A stretch of 64,000 nt of DNA, from positions 23,228,975 to 23,292,974 of the forward strand of contig NC_134283.1 of assembly GCF_949628215.1 (NCBI RefSeq), in the 5' to 3' direction. The stretch comes from Phalacrocorax aristotelis. Taxonomy: Eukaryota; Chordata; Aves; Suliformes; Phalacrocoracidae. Below are positions 1 to 13,455 of this stretch, piece after piece (within the stretch, counting starts at the first letter, position 1; each line of letters opens with the position of its first letter). Under the pieces are notes generated by a model. The model saw only the letters and a list, made by a program, of their open reading frames with translations, made no database searches and was not told where the DNA came from. A program made the translations under genes and the position numbers.

Positions 1-3000
1 AGCACCCAGTGAAGGAAAAATACATACTGATTTCCTGATTCCTACTCAAGTTACGTGTTGTTTTCAGGAGCACTGACAAGAGCTCTAAATAGGATGTTAT
101 GGGGACGGTGGGGGACACCTTGAACTACAAAGGCCTGCATTTCCCTTACCAGTCAGTCTTTACAAATACAGAAGCACAAAGCATGTTATCACAGTCGTTT
201 TGACCTAAGAGTGATCTTTTGCAGCTGTATCCCAGTCCCACCAATTCCTAGGATGAGTCTGATCGAGCGCTGGAGAAGCCTCAAAGCACCAGGGAGTCTG
301 AGAAGCCCTACAGCAGCCCATAGGTTCCTGCCAGGTTTACCTACACAAAACCGTCAGATGGCTAGTTTAAAGTTTTACAAGACAAAAAAAGTTTTATTGG
401 GAATGACCTTGCCCCAACAAATAGAGTGGGTTGAACATGTCAACTTGGTCAGAGGGGCTGCCTTCGTATCGTGCCCTTATCGCTGTTAACAGCAATGCTC
501 CAATGCCACAGAAGATGAGCATGACATTTCTGTTCTTATCCCCATTTTGATGCTGCACTCTCCATCATTCCAGCATAGATGGTTTGGCTTGTGCAACCAA
601 AATGAGCCAAATCTGGGAGCTTCTGTTAATTTTTCTGCTAGGGTTTTCAGCCACCGTTCTTGGCATGATTCATGGGATGGCTGCAGAAGCAGCTACATCA
701 GCCTAAGTGAGTGACTGGCACAGGGTCCAGAATTAGCAGCACTTCAACCAAGAACAAAACCACTGCCACACTGTCTTACAGCCTTAATGACAACAGGCAA
801 AACTCCTGCGGCAGAGATTTGTAGCTCTGGCCCCCCAGGAATGACAGCTGTTGCTTCTGAGGTGCACCAGCATTTCCTACAAAAGCACAGCCTGAACTTC
901 TAGGCTGCATAAAACATGGGATGCATTGCTGACCTTCAACTTCAGCCCTGCTTAGACAATAAACTAGGGGGAAAGCAGCCTCGTTTACAATGCCTTGAAG
1001 AGCTCTCAAGTGTGTTATGTTTCATTCAGATTCAGGCTCTGAGTCTGGAGGAGGAAAAGCAAGAGATCCTCCAAGTGTCACTTAGGCTAGGCGATAGCAC
1101 GCAGTGCTAGGCTCTCTGTGATTAAATCCCATCACCACCCCTGCTTGTTATTCACATCAGCATAAAAGCTATTGAGGCACTGTCTGCACCAACGCATGGG
1201 GAACAAACAGCGCGTTGTTCTCTGGTTTGAACAACCAACCCACCTCTTTCACTTACAGCTGAAGCGAGCACAAACCTGGCGTATGCTAGTTGAGAGCTCC
1301 CAACACATGGGCCTGAAATAAAATGCTGGCCCGTGCTACCAATATAAGTCCCCTTGTGTAACTAAACCAAACTTAGGTAAGGGCGGGAGCCAGCACTCTG
1401 GAGGCAAAGCAGCTTTCAGGACTGATTTTAGATACTAGAGCAGAGTCCCTGAATTTTACTCTGCCTGTGATGGGAGTGCACACTGCTGTCAAGCGGTCAT
1501 CAAAACCTGCACTGCAAACAAGCTAACGAGACATCTGTTTTACACTGGCTTTTTACTTGGTTTTAGCTTAAACATGGCAAATATGTTTCTGATCCATTTT
1601 ATTGTGGGGCACTAGTTCTTTAAAATATTTCTATTATGTTCAGGTTTCTAAGCTTCTTTTATTTCCCCTAAGTATTTTTTTTTAAATCAGATTCCAGAAG
1701 TCTCCAGATTTCAGCAGCACATCCTCCCCCAGATACACACAGGCCATGCAGATACCATTCTTCGAGAAGTGCGAAGACCACCCCTGACCTGGGCATGCAG
1801 AACTTCTAATATAAAGGAGTTTGTTCCAGCTGTTATTTACCTGCCTCACAAGGAGCCTTTCCTGCCCTGCAGAACCTACATGGGATGCAAGGCTTGCGAC
1901 AGCTACTTTCCATGCTATAGACACACCTAGCCACACCACTGCTTGGAATTGCGCATGTGTCCCTGTATACATCTCCACTTTATGTCCACTGACTGCTGCT
2001 CTTTGCAATCCCATTGAAGACATCTGGACCATTAAAAACCATAACAAGAAAGTCAGCCTGGACACAGATGGTACCCAGGTATCACGAATATGAACAGCAA
2101 AGGCATTTTTTCACAGAAATGACTCAACCTAACACACATGTTGGTGCTGGAAGCAGGGCACATCTCTCCACCTTCTATCAGTTTTCAGAGTAGCTGCATT
2201 TTATAATTCAGATGTCTCTGGTGGTAGACAAGTAATCTGCTGTTAGTTTTTAAAAATAAATTAATTGAAGGTCCCCAAGTATTCTTTGCATTGCATCTTT
2301 CATACATTCACGCTAACATAGGGGTTTTGTCTAATTTAGGAGGTTCTGCATGGCTTCAGAAAACAGAAAGTATCAGTGCCAAAGGAGCAGGTTAGGGACC
2401 GCACCTATGAGACAATACATGGTAAACCAGCCTAGGACTGCACTGAGGCTCCAATAACAAGAGGCTTACATGGTCCCGGGCATCGTTCAGCAGACAAGCA
2501 GTTGCAAAGAGGTGATCAAAACCAACCACTTCAAAAGGGCTGGAACAAAAAGTTTCCAATGAAAAGATGTGATGTGCTGAAGGCTGTGCAGGACAGATTC
2601 CCAAGCATTCAGCATTAATTTGTTGATGTGAGGAGGAGGAATAGAGGAAGGATGAAAGAGAAAAATACAACAGCCCTTTAATAATCCACCGCATTTTAAG
2701 TATGTGCGGCCATCTGTTGCTGTGAACTTCTATAACCCAGCTTTTCAAATGGAAATAGCCAGCCGATTTTCCCTGTGCAACCACTGAGTATTCAGCTAGA
2801 ACCATGCAGTGAATTTACAGCAGCTACAAAAACAATAAACACGAAACTTCTCTATAGCCAGGGACAGCTCTTCTAAGTGTAATGCCTAGGGAAAACACTG
2901 CATGTTAAAATTCTGAATTCTTATCTTAAGAGATGTATTGGCTGAGAACTGGAACTGAAGCTAACACACGTTTCTACATACCAATTCAGTCACAGTTTAA

Positions 3001-4009
3001 CTAAGAAACGGTGGTCCCCAGTAGGGAGGAAAAATCTTCCCCAGGGAGGAAGAGCATCTTTTATCACACTGATTAGTGCAGTGGGGGGGATGAACAAACA
3101 AGCTTATAACCTTCTGCATGCACCCCCCAGCTCCTGCAGGCTCCAAGCTGTTGATGCACAAGCCCTGGGTGCTTACAAGAGAATGAACAAGGGGGAGTAA
3201 ATCCTAAGACAGTCTTAGCTGCTAGTCCAGCCCTGCTTCCCGGCTGGCACCAGCTCTCCTCTGCTGCTCGGGACAGCATGGAGGCTTCTTTAACCTGCTC
3301 AAGCCCAAGCACCAAGTGCAGCAGGCAGATAAGGAGCTGGGCTGAAAACATCAGCAGTGGTCAGGCTCCACGAGGAGAGCAGCACCTGCCCTGCTGCCTG
3401 CCTTGACTTTCCTTTCTTTCTTATAGTACTTTTTCAATTTTAATCAAATCCAACGCAGGCATGGGTCAGAGGGGGTGAAATGCCCCTTCTTCCATCCACG
3501 CATTTCCTAAAAGCCCAGGTTTAGGTATCTAAGTGCTTCCCAAGTTAGCCCAGTAAGGCCCAATCTAATGACATTCCTGTTTCTCTCCCAGAAAGCACTG
3601 TTTTGGGTAGGCAAGGTGGATATAAACTATTACCCTTTGAAAATTTTGAAGTGCACAAAACATCAGGAGATGCTAAAAGTAGGTTTGCTTGGTCTAATGC
3701 AGTTCAGTCCAGGGTGACTAGTTTACAGTTGTTTTTCCTGGCACTATCTGAGAAGTTTTTATTAGAATACAGAGCAGGACAACTGTTCTGGATCCCACTC
3801 TGCCCCATTTCTCCTAATATTCTCCTCAGCCTCTTTCAGCATCCGAACTATTCAGAGGTCCTGCTGAATAACAAAGTATGTCACTGAAACTGCACCAAAC
3901 TGCATATACACAAGAAGGAAAAATTAAAGTAGCAAGAACAACCTTAAATCAAGCATCCCTACCTTACACATACCTAATTCTACAACTATAATCTTACACT
4001 GATGTGATT

Positions 4010-4110
4010 TTTTTTTTTGTTATATCCGACACTTGTCTCCTACATTGGGGTGTTTTGGGGTTTGTTTGATTTTTGTTTGGTTGGGTTTTTTTTGTTTGGT
4101 TTTTTTCCCC
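4010..4110. repeat. T/G-rich low-complexity tract
   Basis: Runs of T separated by single or paired G, ending in a C6 run. It lies just upstream of a plus-strand CR1 fragment. Similar tracts occur at 11690-11750 and, as A/C-rich on the plus strand, at 39599-39655 and 45050-45125. Confidence 0.7.
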
Positions 4111-4144
4111 CCTTACAAAAAGATTAAAAGTTTTCAGTTTCCTA

Positions 4145-4640
4145 TGTGGAATCATACTAACTACTGTCAAGCCTGGCCATCCCCCAGTTCAAGGGGATGT
4201 GGAAAAGATCTGGGTGAGGGCTGCCAAGTTGACCTGGGGTCTGGGGCACACGGCCTACAAGGAGGAGCGGAAAGAGCTGGGATTGTTCAGTCTGGCAAAA
4301 AGAGGTCTATGGGAAATCTAATAGCAGATTACATTTATTTGAGAGTAGTTACAAGGATTACAGAGCCACGCAGCAGGTCCAAACACCACAAGGGGTAATA
4401 GAAAGAAGCTGCACCATGGAAGGTTCATATCAGGAAATATCATAAAATCACTGGAAGGGTGCTACAGCCCTGGAGAAGGTCACGAGGGAGGTGGAAGATC
4501 TCCATCCTTGAAGCCTTTCAAGACTCAGGAACACAAAGTCACATCAAACCTAGTCCTAGTATTGGTTACAGGCCCATCTCAAGCTGAATGGGATTAGAGA
4601 CCTCCAAAGGTCTCTCATAACCAAGGCTTTTATGATTCTA
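4145..4640 (+). mobile_element. CR1 LINE fragment, 3' part, diverged
   Basis: Read on the plus strand this follows the CR1 3' region: the block around 4245-4320 resembles the 'ggaaagagctgggattgttcag' landmark, followed by the region of valued 'aggaaggtggaagatctccatccttgaagcc' type around 4480-4515, and it ends near 4600-4640 with the 'gacctccaaaggtctctcataacc' landmark just before the 3' terminus. The copy is substituted and has no intact reading frame. Family recognition is from memory of the CR1 consensus. Confidence 0.7.
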
Positions 4641-5059
4641 GTGCATTTGTGCCACATACTCTTCTCCTCTCTGTCCCTGGCCAGTACTGGCATCTCCCTC
4701 CATGGCACCAGTACATCCCTCCTTCCTACACGTGTCACTGCCCAGGCTCCATCCCACACACTTAACAGGGTCAGGTGCGCCACAAGCGGTTCAGAAATAA
4801 GCATATGCTGATTGGCTCTCTGGATACATCTGGACCAATCTTTAATTACCTTCCTGCAGCAAGGATATGAATTTAGTTCCCTCTCCTACTGACCCACTGA
4901 CTTTTACAAAAATTCATAGAAACTTCAGGCCTTTGAATTCTCCACATCGCTCAAATTGGGCTGAAAATGACATCAGAAGTTAAGTAGTTAATCGTGGGAG
5001 ACTGAAAGACAGATAGCACAGTTCCATAAACTTCACTTCCTTGGGAAATCAGGGTAAAA

Positions 5060-5985
5060 ACAGGGCTGCAGTGGATGTCCAGGAATCATCCAATCCATCC
5101 CACAGCCCCAGAGGATCAACTGCAGATGCATCCTTCCTGACACATGACTACCTACCTTGTTCTTCAAGACAGCTTAAGCAATCCTCCTGGTCGAATTTTT
5201 TTTTTTGGAGCAGGAGACACTAGTAAAGTGTTGTACAAGGTCTAACATGACTCTTTCCAAGTGCAATTTAAGGCTCTTGTTTACTACAATCCAGAAAAGA
5301 GCTTATTCCTTTTCATCTTTGAAGCAGCCTTATGCATATTTGCAAACTGCTATGACAGCCCCTCCTTTAGGCCAAACAGCCACAAACATTGCAGTCTTCT
5401 GGAGACTGTTGGTTTTCGACTCACAATTGCTTTTGTTGATCTGTCAAGTGTCTCTGCTTGTCAAGTGTCTCTGCTTGTCCTGTGGTGTTGAAGTCCACTG
5501 CCCAGAAGTGTCGGAGTTTCAGGCTGGCATGCTGCATCAGCCACTCAATGCAGCAGGATGACACCACGTGCAGCCTCTCCTGTTGATACACCTTGGTGCA
5601 TTTGTCTTTTTCCACAAGCATGATATTGCTGTTTCACATAATAGTTTGTGATTCCTGGACAAGTCCTTTTCTGAGAAGCCAATACCTCCTAATCTTCTGT
5701 TCTTCACCTGTTTTTATGCACTAACTTACTCCTCTTAAAAAAATTGGAACTGATATTGAACTGTTCAAATTTGTTAGGGCCATCTGGAATTCAATGCACT
5801 TTGCAGCCCTTCCAATTCAATGTCATCTGCAAATATAATGAACATATCCCCCCCTTCCTTCACCGGGGTTAGTCAATAAAGCCCAAATACCACTGGACCT
5901 TTGGCAATTTCTAGAGAATCATGCTCACTATGTATTCTACTTTGTTGATGAGACACCGGTTAGTAAATGCCAATTTTAACACAAT
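5060..5985 (-). mobile_element. Old CR1-like LINE fragment
   Basis: Read in reverse, the order of landmarks matches old amniote CR1 copies: 'aatcatccaatccatccc' (about 5086), 'agaggatcaactgcagatg' (about 5110), a degraded central part at 5220-5410, and 'tcaatgtcatctgcaaat' (about 5817) with the following 'accactggacctttggcaa' region. The copy is heavily diverged. It contains a 17-bp perfect tandem duplication at 5443-5476. Boundaries are approximate. Confidence 0.55.
5443..5476. repeat. 17-bp perfect tandem duplication
   Basis: The unit gtcaagtgtctctgctt occurs twice in direct succession (5443-5459 and 5460-5476), inside the old CR1 fragment. The lack of any difference between the units suggests a recent replication-slippage event. 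Confidence 0.9.
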
Positions 5986-8900
5986 AGGTTTGGGGAAATA
6001 CAAGACTTGGTCCCTGTGCTCTCCCTGCTTCACCTGTGGCAGATTTTGACAGCAGAATCTGCCTGCTGGCTTCTGGCCCCAGGAAGGCTGGAGAACATAA
6101 TTTTCTTAGCTTCTAGGCAAAGAAGTTTTGCTCAGCATGAAGGACAGACAAGGACAAAATGATTTGTAGCAGTAAGTGGAGAAGCATAGCTTTTCCTAGT
6201 GCCAAAGCCCCTCTCCCACAGTACTTATCTTCTGCATCAATGGGTGATATCAGCTGAAGCAGAGGACGTGTGAGACAACGCTGATTGCCCAAATCCAGGG
6301 AGAGGGGAAGGCTCCCTGCTTCCAGAAGATGAGGAACACTTCAAATACTGCCTCTCCTTTGCCTGCAGACGTGGTAATTCACCATCTCTGTTTGTTAAGT
6401 ATGCTTATCACACTTACTCATTGGATTTACCCACATTGACTATTTGGGAGCTCCACATCCCTGGCTCACATTCAGCACACACAGGTTTCCAAAGCAAGGC
6501 TATCAAGTGCTACAGCATGTTTCCAAACAGGGATTTTTCAGAGACCATGGAACACTTTTGTGAAATAGCTAAAGATATCTACAATGCCAGAACCATCCTT
6601 GCCAAGCCCCTGTGCCAAACACTGGAGGTACGGGAACTCCTATAAATTTTGGAAGATGAGTATACCATGAACTGACTTTACATTCTCACCCAAGAGCAAA
6701 GCTAGCTTTCCTTAATTTTTCGAAATGAGCCTCTTGAGCAAAAAGGCAGCTTAAGACCGTCGCCAAGAATTCCTGAAGCTTGCAAAGCTAAAAGAATATG
6801 CAAAAAAATGGTGGAGGACTTAGTGGAAACTTAGTAACTTAGGCATTCCTATCAGCATCTGACATGACAGTATATAAAATCTTTTGAGTCGTCCCAGCTA
6901 TTATGAGAAACCTTTCTTAAGCCTGAGCTACATATCCATTTTCAAAATGATCAGACTGTGAAAGAATCCCTTAGTAATTATTCTTCAGACATGGACAAAG
7001 GTAGGAAACATGAAAATACTTTCCTTGTCAGACAGCTCAATTCTACCTTTTGTTAGGTATGAAATCAAACTCTTCGGTTAATCACTCAAACCACCTGAAA
7101 TTCTGGGTGCATTTGATGCATAGGGTGTATCGTGCTGATGGAAGTTCACAAGCTACAGACACACAGCCAGGCATACATCCACAGCAGCAGTCAGGTATAC
7201 GCTGCATTAACAGCAGTTATCTCTTAGCAGACACTACCAGAACATTCTGCCTCTCCTCGACTTGTCTGTGTGGCTCCCATTTCACCAGTCAACACTAATC
7301 TGGTGTATTAGTAAAAGCTCAGTTTTCAGGAAAATCCATAAAAGCATCCACTTAAATAACAAATGGATTGGAAAACATGCCTGGGATTTCTACCTTAGCA
7401 CTCACTCGGGGCAGCAGGAGGGCAAAGCAGCAGGGTAGTGAGAACGGAGAGAACAGAAGAGCCAGCCCTGAAGCTTGTGCTCCAAAACATGGAGCTCGGA
7501 TGCATTGCTGTTGGCTTGAGCCACCCCTTCCAGCTCAAAAAACACTAACCCAGTCCCCTTGTGTCTACCAGCCTGAAAGCTTCAATTGCAATCTTGTCAG
7601 ATTTAGGGATTTCAGGGATTAGGTAAAGAGACTACCAAGAAAAACTCTGGGCTTAGGAAGCGCCTTTTAGCCCTCCAGCTCAGCACCAACAGAAGCTCCC
7701 CAAAACAGTTTTTGCAGCTGAAAACAGATCTTAACTATCTGAAATCAAAATCTTGATTTCCTACCTATGCCACGTATGCTGGCCTTTGTCTTGACCCAGG
7801 GCAGGAGCACACTGCAACTGCCAGGAAAGTCCCAAATTTTGGTCAGAGGAAATCAGAGATGTCTTTCAACAGCAGGTTATTCCAAATATATCAGCTCCAA
7901 CTGCCTCTCTGTAAGAGCAGGCTCAATTACAGGCCATGAAATTATTTGCAACAAGGTGCATGTTCACAGTGCTTCTTCAGAGAGCTCAGTTTTGGTTAAT
8001 TAAAACTAGCTTTCAACCTGCAGCAGGGACAGCCGCTGGAACTATGACCAGGAGCCAACCCTCCAAAACCTCAAAGTGTGGTGCTCAGTCCAGGGCCTCA
8101 GACAGGAGCTAGGAAGATGCAGTAGCTTTCTCCAGAATGCAACACATTTGCAGCACCCACCTGAAATCTCACTTTAAAAACATTTTAAAGGTGCCAGTCA
8201 AGGCTCCCTGTGCCTCCAGAGTTGCACTGCCATTCCAATCTTGTATTTCCATACAAACTTCTGGAGCCATACCACCACCCTCAGTTCTTCAGCAGAGCAG
8301 GTCTAGCAAATGCAGCTGCAGCAGTTTAAGTTGTTACTCCCATCCACTCACCCCACAACTGGTTGTGGTGAGCTCCCACATATGTCACAGCAGCGACAGA
8401 ACAAGACAAGTGCTTGCACCCTGCTCAAGGGTTGCCCCAGCTCAAGCCCTACTCCAGGATCAGCTGAACTTCAAACACAGCTTTGCCCAGAAGCGCAAGC
8501 TCCTGCTCCACGGTGACCACCTCCAACTAAGGGAAGGAGAGGAGAGCTGTTGTATTTAGAACAGGCCAGGTTTGCAGAGATGACCTCTCAAGGCCTGTAG
8601 AGCTGCAGTAAGCAGTTACTCTCTCTTCCTCCCACAGTCTTGTAGGAAAATCAAGTTTTCTACCACGTTCACTGGTGGAAATACAAGAAGGCAGCAAGGT
8701 GTTATCAGTCCTCCTGCATTCTCAATGCAATGGAGCCCATTTACAAGCCCAAGTGAAACACTGGATGCAAATGAGCTAGGATAGTCAAGCACAATCAATC
8801 CTTCCAGTGGGTAAGGGTGGTTTCTTGCAGATCACAGCTCTTTCCACTGCAGAATTAACATACATCCTCACTTGCTGAACCTTGGTCCTAAGCAAACAAC

Positions 8901-11689
8901 CATGTAAGCAGCATGTCTTCCCACTGAAAATATACCTCCACTAAGGTATTGGAAAAACAACACATCTAAGCCACAGGTAGAAAGCAAAGGATTAAACCAT
9001 CCAAAGGTAAATGAGGAAACTGCCTAGTTTATTTTTAGGGAACTATAAAGGAGTCAAAGACACCAATGGTAGCTGATAGTTCAAATCCTTTCTGTTAATA
9101 ATTTATATTCTGTACAGAGGCAGCTTAGTTTTTTTTCTACCCTACCAATGTCCCTGTAACCCTACATCCCTAATTCTGCAGAAATATTATTCTGCCATTA
9201 ACAGGATTTTATAGGGCCCAGAGATGCAGAAATGAAAGTATAATACATCAAATCATAACATTGTTGCAAGTCCTCTTCCCTCAGATGTGGCTCCTGCCTT
9301 CCTCGTTCCTTAAAATAATTGCATGCCATATGCTGTGCACCACTTTCCCAAACCCAGTCATTCACCCAAAAATCTTAACCAAAATGCTCAGCTGCTGCCC
9401 TTCACCCTGCCTTGAACCCACAGGTGCTACTGGTATAGAGAGCAGCCCTAGGTACAAGGTGCTGTGAATGAAATGACTGGGAAAAAGCACATTCTTCTTC
9501 CCCATGGAGATTCATGCCCTGCTTGCTTTGTTTCCAGGCTCTTTGAGGCTTAGACAGAGTTTCCACCCTGGGCTCCTCCACATGACACACTGGAATAAAT
9601 CTGAGCATCACAATATAAACGAGCCACCAGTGAAGCATGTAGCATCTCCACCCCATTGTTTCAGCGATGCTTTCAGCCACAGAAACCACAAATCCAAACG
9701 AAGGGAAAGCCCAGTAACTCACCTGTCATAAGCTACTGACTAAAAAAATTCACTGACCTGATGACATGCATGATTCTGTGAAATATAAACTCTTAATGAG
9801 GTGTTACAGACTGTAGCTGTATGTAAAGGACAAAGGTATGCAGGGAAAGATCACCCCTCTCCTCCTTGCTTACCCTGCCCTAGGATTTGGTGTCATCTTT
9901 ACAGCTGAACTGCAACGTAAGCTGAAGTACATAGTAAAAAGGCAAAAGGAACAATTTTGAGAAAGGTTCTTAAGACACACCAATTCCATCAGAGGAAACA
10001 ACCTTCAAAAAACCTCAAGAAGCAGCCAAAGCAAAGGAGAATTGATTTTTAAATGCATACATTGGTTTCAAATCCCTTTTGCTGGAAATTGTGTTTCTTT
10101 ACCTGTAAATAAAGTGTTTTCCAATACAGCATGCTAAAGTTTTTGAGGACCATGGTCACCGATATCTGCAGAAGGTTGGAGAATTTTCGAGGTTTTTAAC
10201 TGAGTTTGTCGTGTTTCGAGAGCCTAAGACGTCCACTCCTGCAGCATGAGAGATCTGGACAAACACTTCAGCTCTCAGATACATATGGAGCAACACAAAT
10301 CCACCCATACTCACACCCACTAAGCAGGTGCATTAAAAGAAAAAACAAAAGCTAAGAGAAGTACATTTATATGGCTGGCCTTGGTGTTTTGTGCCAGGCC
10401 AGGAGAAGTACACTTTCATCCTGGTCAAGTGTTTCAGCTCTTCAAAGCAGAGCATAGTGCCCTTTTCAACAGAGAGCCATCTGACTGCATCTTGCCAACA
10501 CTCATATTGCTCTACTTAAAAATCACCGCATTCTTACAGCTGTATGAAATGCAAAAGCACATTCCTCTGTAAATTGATTTTTTTTTTCTTTTTCCAGTCA
10601 GGGGGCTCAGCTATTTATATAAAAAACAATTATTCCTTACATGGAAAAAACCCTCTAATTTTTATGAGAAAATGCACGCATTTCTCTAATGAAAGGACTA
10701 TTGTAAAACACTTCTACTGTCTAATGTGGATCTCAGGAAAAAAAACATACCAGCTGCTATAAGAAAAGCCTCTCTCTTCCCCTGAGAAGGCTAAAACATG
10801 GGCCAGTAGACTTGTATGATCATGCAAATGGGTACTGCAAATATGGTTTAATACCTTGCTTTCAATCGCCCTGTGCCCATTTTCCTTGATATTTCCTCTC
10901 AACAGTTTGGGACACTCAAAATCCAGGGAGGAGACTGAAGAGTGGCCACCCTGCTGGTCTGAAATCTGCTCTCCCGTCTGGCAGGAAGATCAGAGGCCAA
11001 GGTGATGTCCCTGCCTTGCAAAAGCCTCTAATGATCTAAAGACCAACTGGCATAGCCAGGAAGGGCAGCACCATCGACCAGTGCAACTTGCCAGGGTCCC
11101 CACGCATCCAGACCCTCCCAGGCACTGAGCCAACGGAGAACTTCCAGAAGAACAAGGCAGCTTTACAAGGAGCACCTCTGAGCAAAGGGCAGCACAGAAT
11201 ACCATGCAAAAGTAAACCTTCAGTAAATGGGAGGCAGACACTAGCTTTCCTGGCCTCTTGTGGATACACGACTATCTTCTGTATTCTAAAAATAAAGGAC
11301 TAATGGGAACATTAGAGGGCAGTGGTGCTTCTCTGTTCCTGGTATTCTTTTTTAAATCTGCTTCGAATGTTTTCCAGAAGACATACTCCAGTCCAAATTC
11401 AGGGAAGCCTGGCTGCCTCACTGCCCATCTTAAACAGAAGATGTACTAGGAAGAAATCGCCAGAGGAAGAGTTTTCCCCCTTTCAAGGCAGTTGCTACCC
11501 TGTAACCAATTTCATTAGCATGTAGCATATTACACATAGCTATGGTTATGAACTGCAGGAAAAAACCTGGATGAATTTCTGGGACAAGCAAAGCATCAAA
11601 TAGGGAAAAAAATTAATACATTATGAAACACTGGATTTTTTTTCTAAATTGTTTTTTTCCTAAAGTGGTTATACTTTCTGTCATCAAAA

Positions 11690-11752
11690 CAACAAAAGAC
11701 AGTTTGGGGTTTTTTGGTTTGTTGTGGGTTTTTTTGTTCGTTTGTTTTAATT
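11690..11752. repeat. T/G-rich low-complexity tract
   Basis: Alternating runs of T and G (gtttggggttttttggtttg and similar) within PSKH1 intron 2. On the minus (transcribed) strand it reads as A/C-rich. No function is visible. Confidence 0.7.
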
Positions 11753-13189
11753 ACAAAGGCATATGTAATTATGACCAGAAGTGCAAGCAGGCAGGAGCCA
11801 TTCCGGGACTGGCACCCAGACAGTCAAGGATCATACCTGCTGCAGCATCAGTGCAAAACTTAATGCTCTTGAAAAAGCTGCATCCAATATTTGAGAATGT
11901 TTGTCCTAGACTGACTGACCTCTCCTGCAAAGCGATAGGGATTGTGGAGAAATGTTTTCCATGATATGCAAATAATTTTTTTTTAACCTCCTACAGGAAA
12001 TTAGTTTTTACACTAAAATACAAGTACACAAAATAGAAAGTTGGGCTTCCCACCCCCTCCCGTGGATCTCTGCCACTACACTCTTCCACCTGCAACTTTT
12101 AGGGGAAGGAGGTTACCAAGAATAACTACTGTTTCTTTTTATTGCTTGCGTCTTTTTTAGAAAAAGTTTGTCATTTGATAGAAAATCTGACCACAGTCCT
12201 CATAATACAATCACCTATCAGTCCCTTTGAGAGGGATGGGCAATTCAGTAACCAATTCCCAACCAAGTCAGAAGAAGCCTGTGTTCAAGCTCTACCCCAT
12301 TCTCAGAAAGTTGAATAAATGTAGGAAGTTAATATTAAAAGTTGACACGACTGTCATCCGTCTCCTCCATTACATGTCACAAGGGATTTGAGAAGTTACA
12401 AGTCTTCTGCAGTCTTTTAACCAGCCTCCACAACAAGGACAATTACAAGAATACTTTGGGAACACTCTGCAGATGTACCGACATACTTGGGGTACGAACT
12501 CATCCTGTAAGCATGCATCAGCTGGTTTGGAATTGCTTTTTGTATTTTTATCTGGCTGGCTGTCAGGCAGCATCTAACACACAGGCACACGGTTTGTTTG
12601 CTAATGCACTGCCAGCACTCTTCATCTTTGCTGCTTCTGGTATCACCTGCAGGCAGGGAAAACTGTGTGGGGAGAAAGTGAGTAATTTCTTTACTTATGT
12701 GGACTGAGTTAGTTATTATGGGAGCACCACGCATCTACTAGGCTAACCTGTTTTTCATGTAATTAAGGGCATTTTTCCAGCCCAAATCTATCCACAGCAG
12801 TATCTGCAGAGTTCACTCAATACCTGCATTTAACTTGGCGCTCTCAACTCCAAGCTAAGGCAGATGATCACCGAGATGCTGAATGCTCAAGAAGAGAAAA
12901 CAAGAATTGCTATGCACATATAACTGCACGTTAAGCCTCTCCATTGGTTCTGCTCTGAAGCCATTTGAACTGCAAATCTCTTTACCAATAAAATTTTTAG
13001 TATTTGCTTCTTGGTTGCTTTTGACCAAGATTTGGAGAAGTTGCTGCTATGCAGGAGGGCAGGACTGCCATCCAGAGGGACCTCAACTAGCTGAAGAAAC
13101 GCGATGGGATCTAACTGCATCTGTCAGTGCTGTCAGGGCAGTTACAGAGAGGATGACACCACACCAGATGTCTTGGATCTGCTCAGTGA

Positions 13190-13455
13190 AAAGGCAAGCA
13201 GTGACCATCAAGCTGCAACCAGGTAAATTCTGTCTGGATGTAAAGAAAAAACACAGTTCCCATGAGATTGAGGCAGCCCCAGGACAGGGCCCAGAAAGGT
13301 GGTGATGTCTCCATCCTCGTAAACTTTCAAGGCCTGTGTGAACAAGGCGCTAAGCAACCTCATCTAGCATTAAATTTAGCTGTGCTCTGAAGAGGGGTTT
13401 GGACCAGAGACTTCCTGAGGTCACTTTGGCCTAAACCTTCCTATAATTTTAAGTT
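13190..13455 (+). mobile_element. CR1 LINE 3' end fragment, diverged
   Basis: The end of this block follows the last part of a CR1 element on the plus strand: a region like 'aggcctgtgtgaacaaggcgctaagcaacctcatctagc' at about 13330-13370, then 'gaagaggggtttggaccagagacttcctgaggtc' near 13390-13425, then a 3' end near 13455. The 5' limit is uncertain. No open reading frame of the element survives. Confidence 0.55.

Noticed and set aside
2392-2805. 137-codon open frame on the minus strand within PSKH1 intron 2
   Set aside because: No domain, signal or splice logic is visible; the length is within what is seen by chance in an intron of more than 21 kb.
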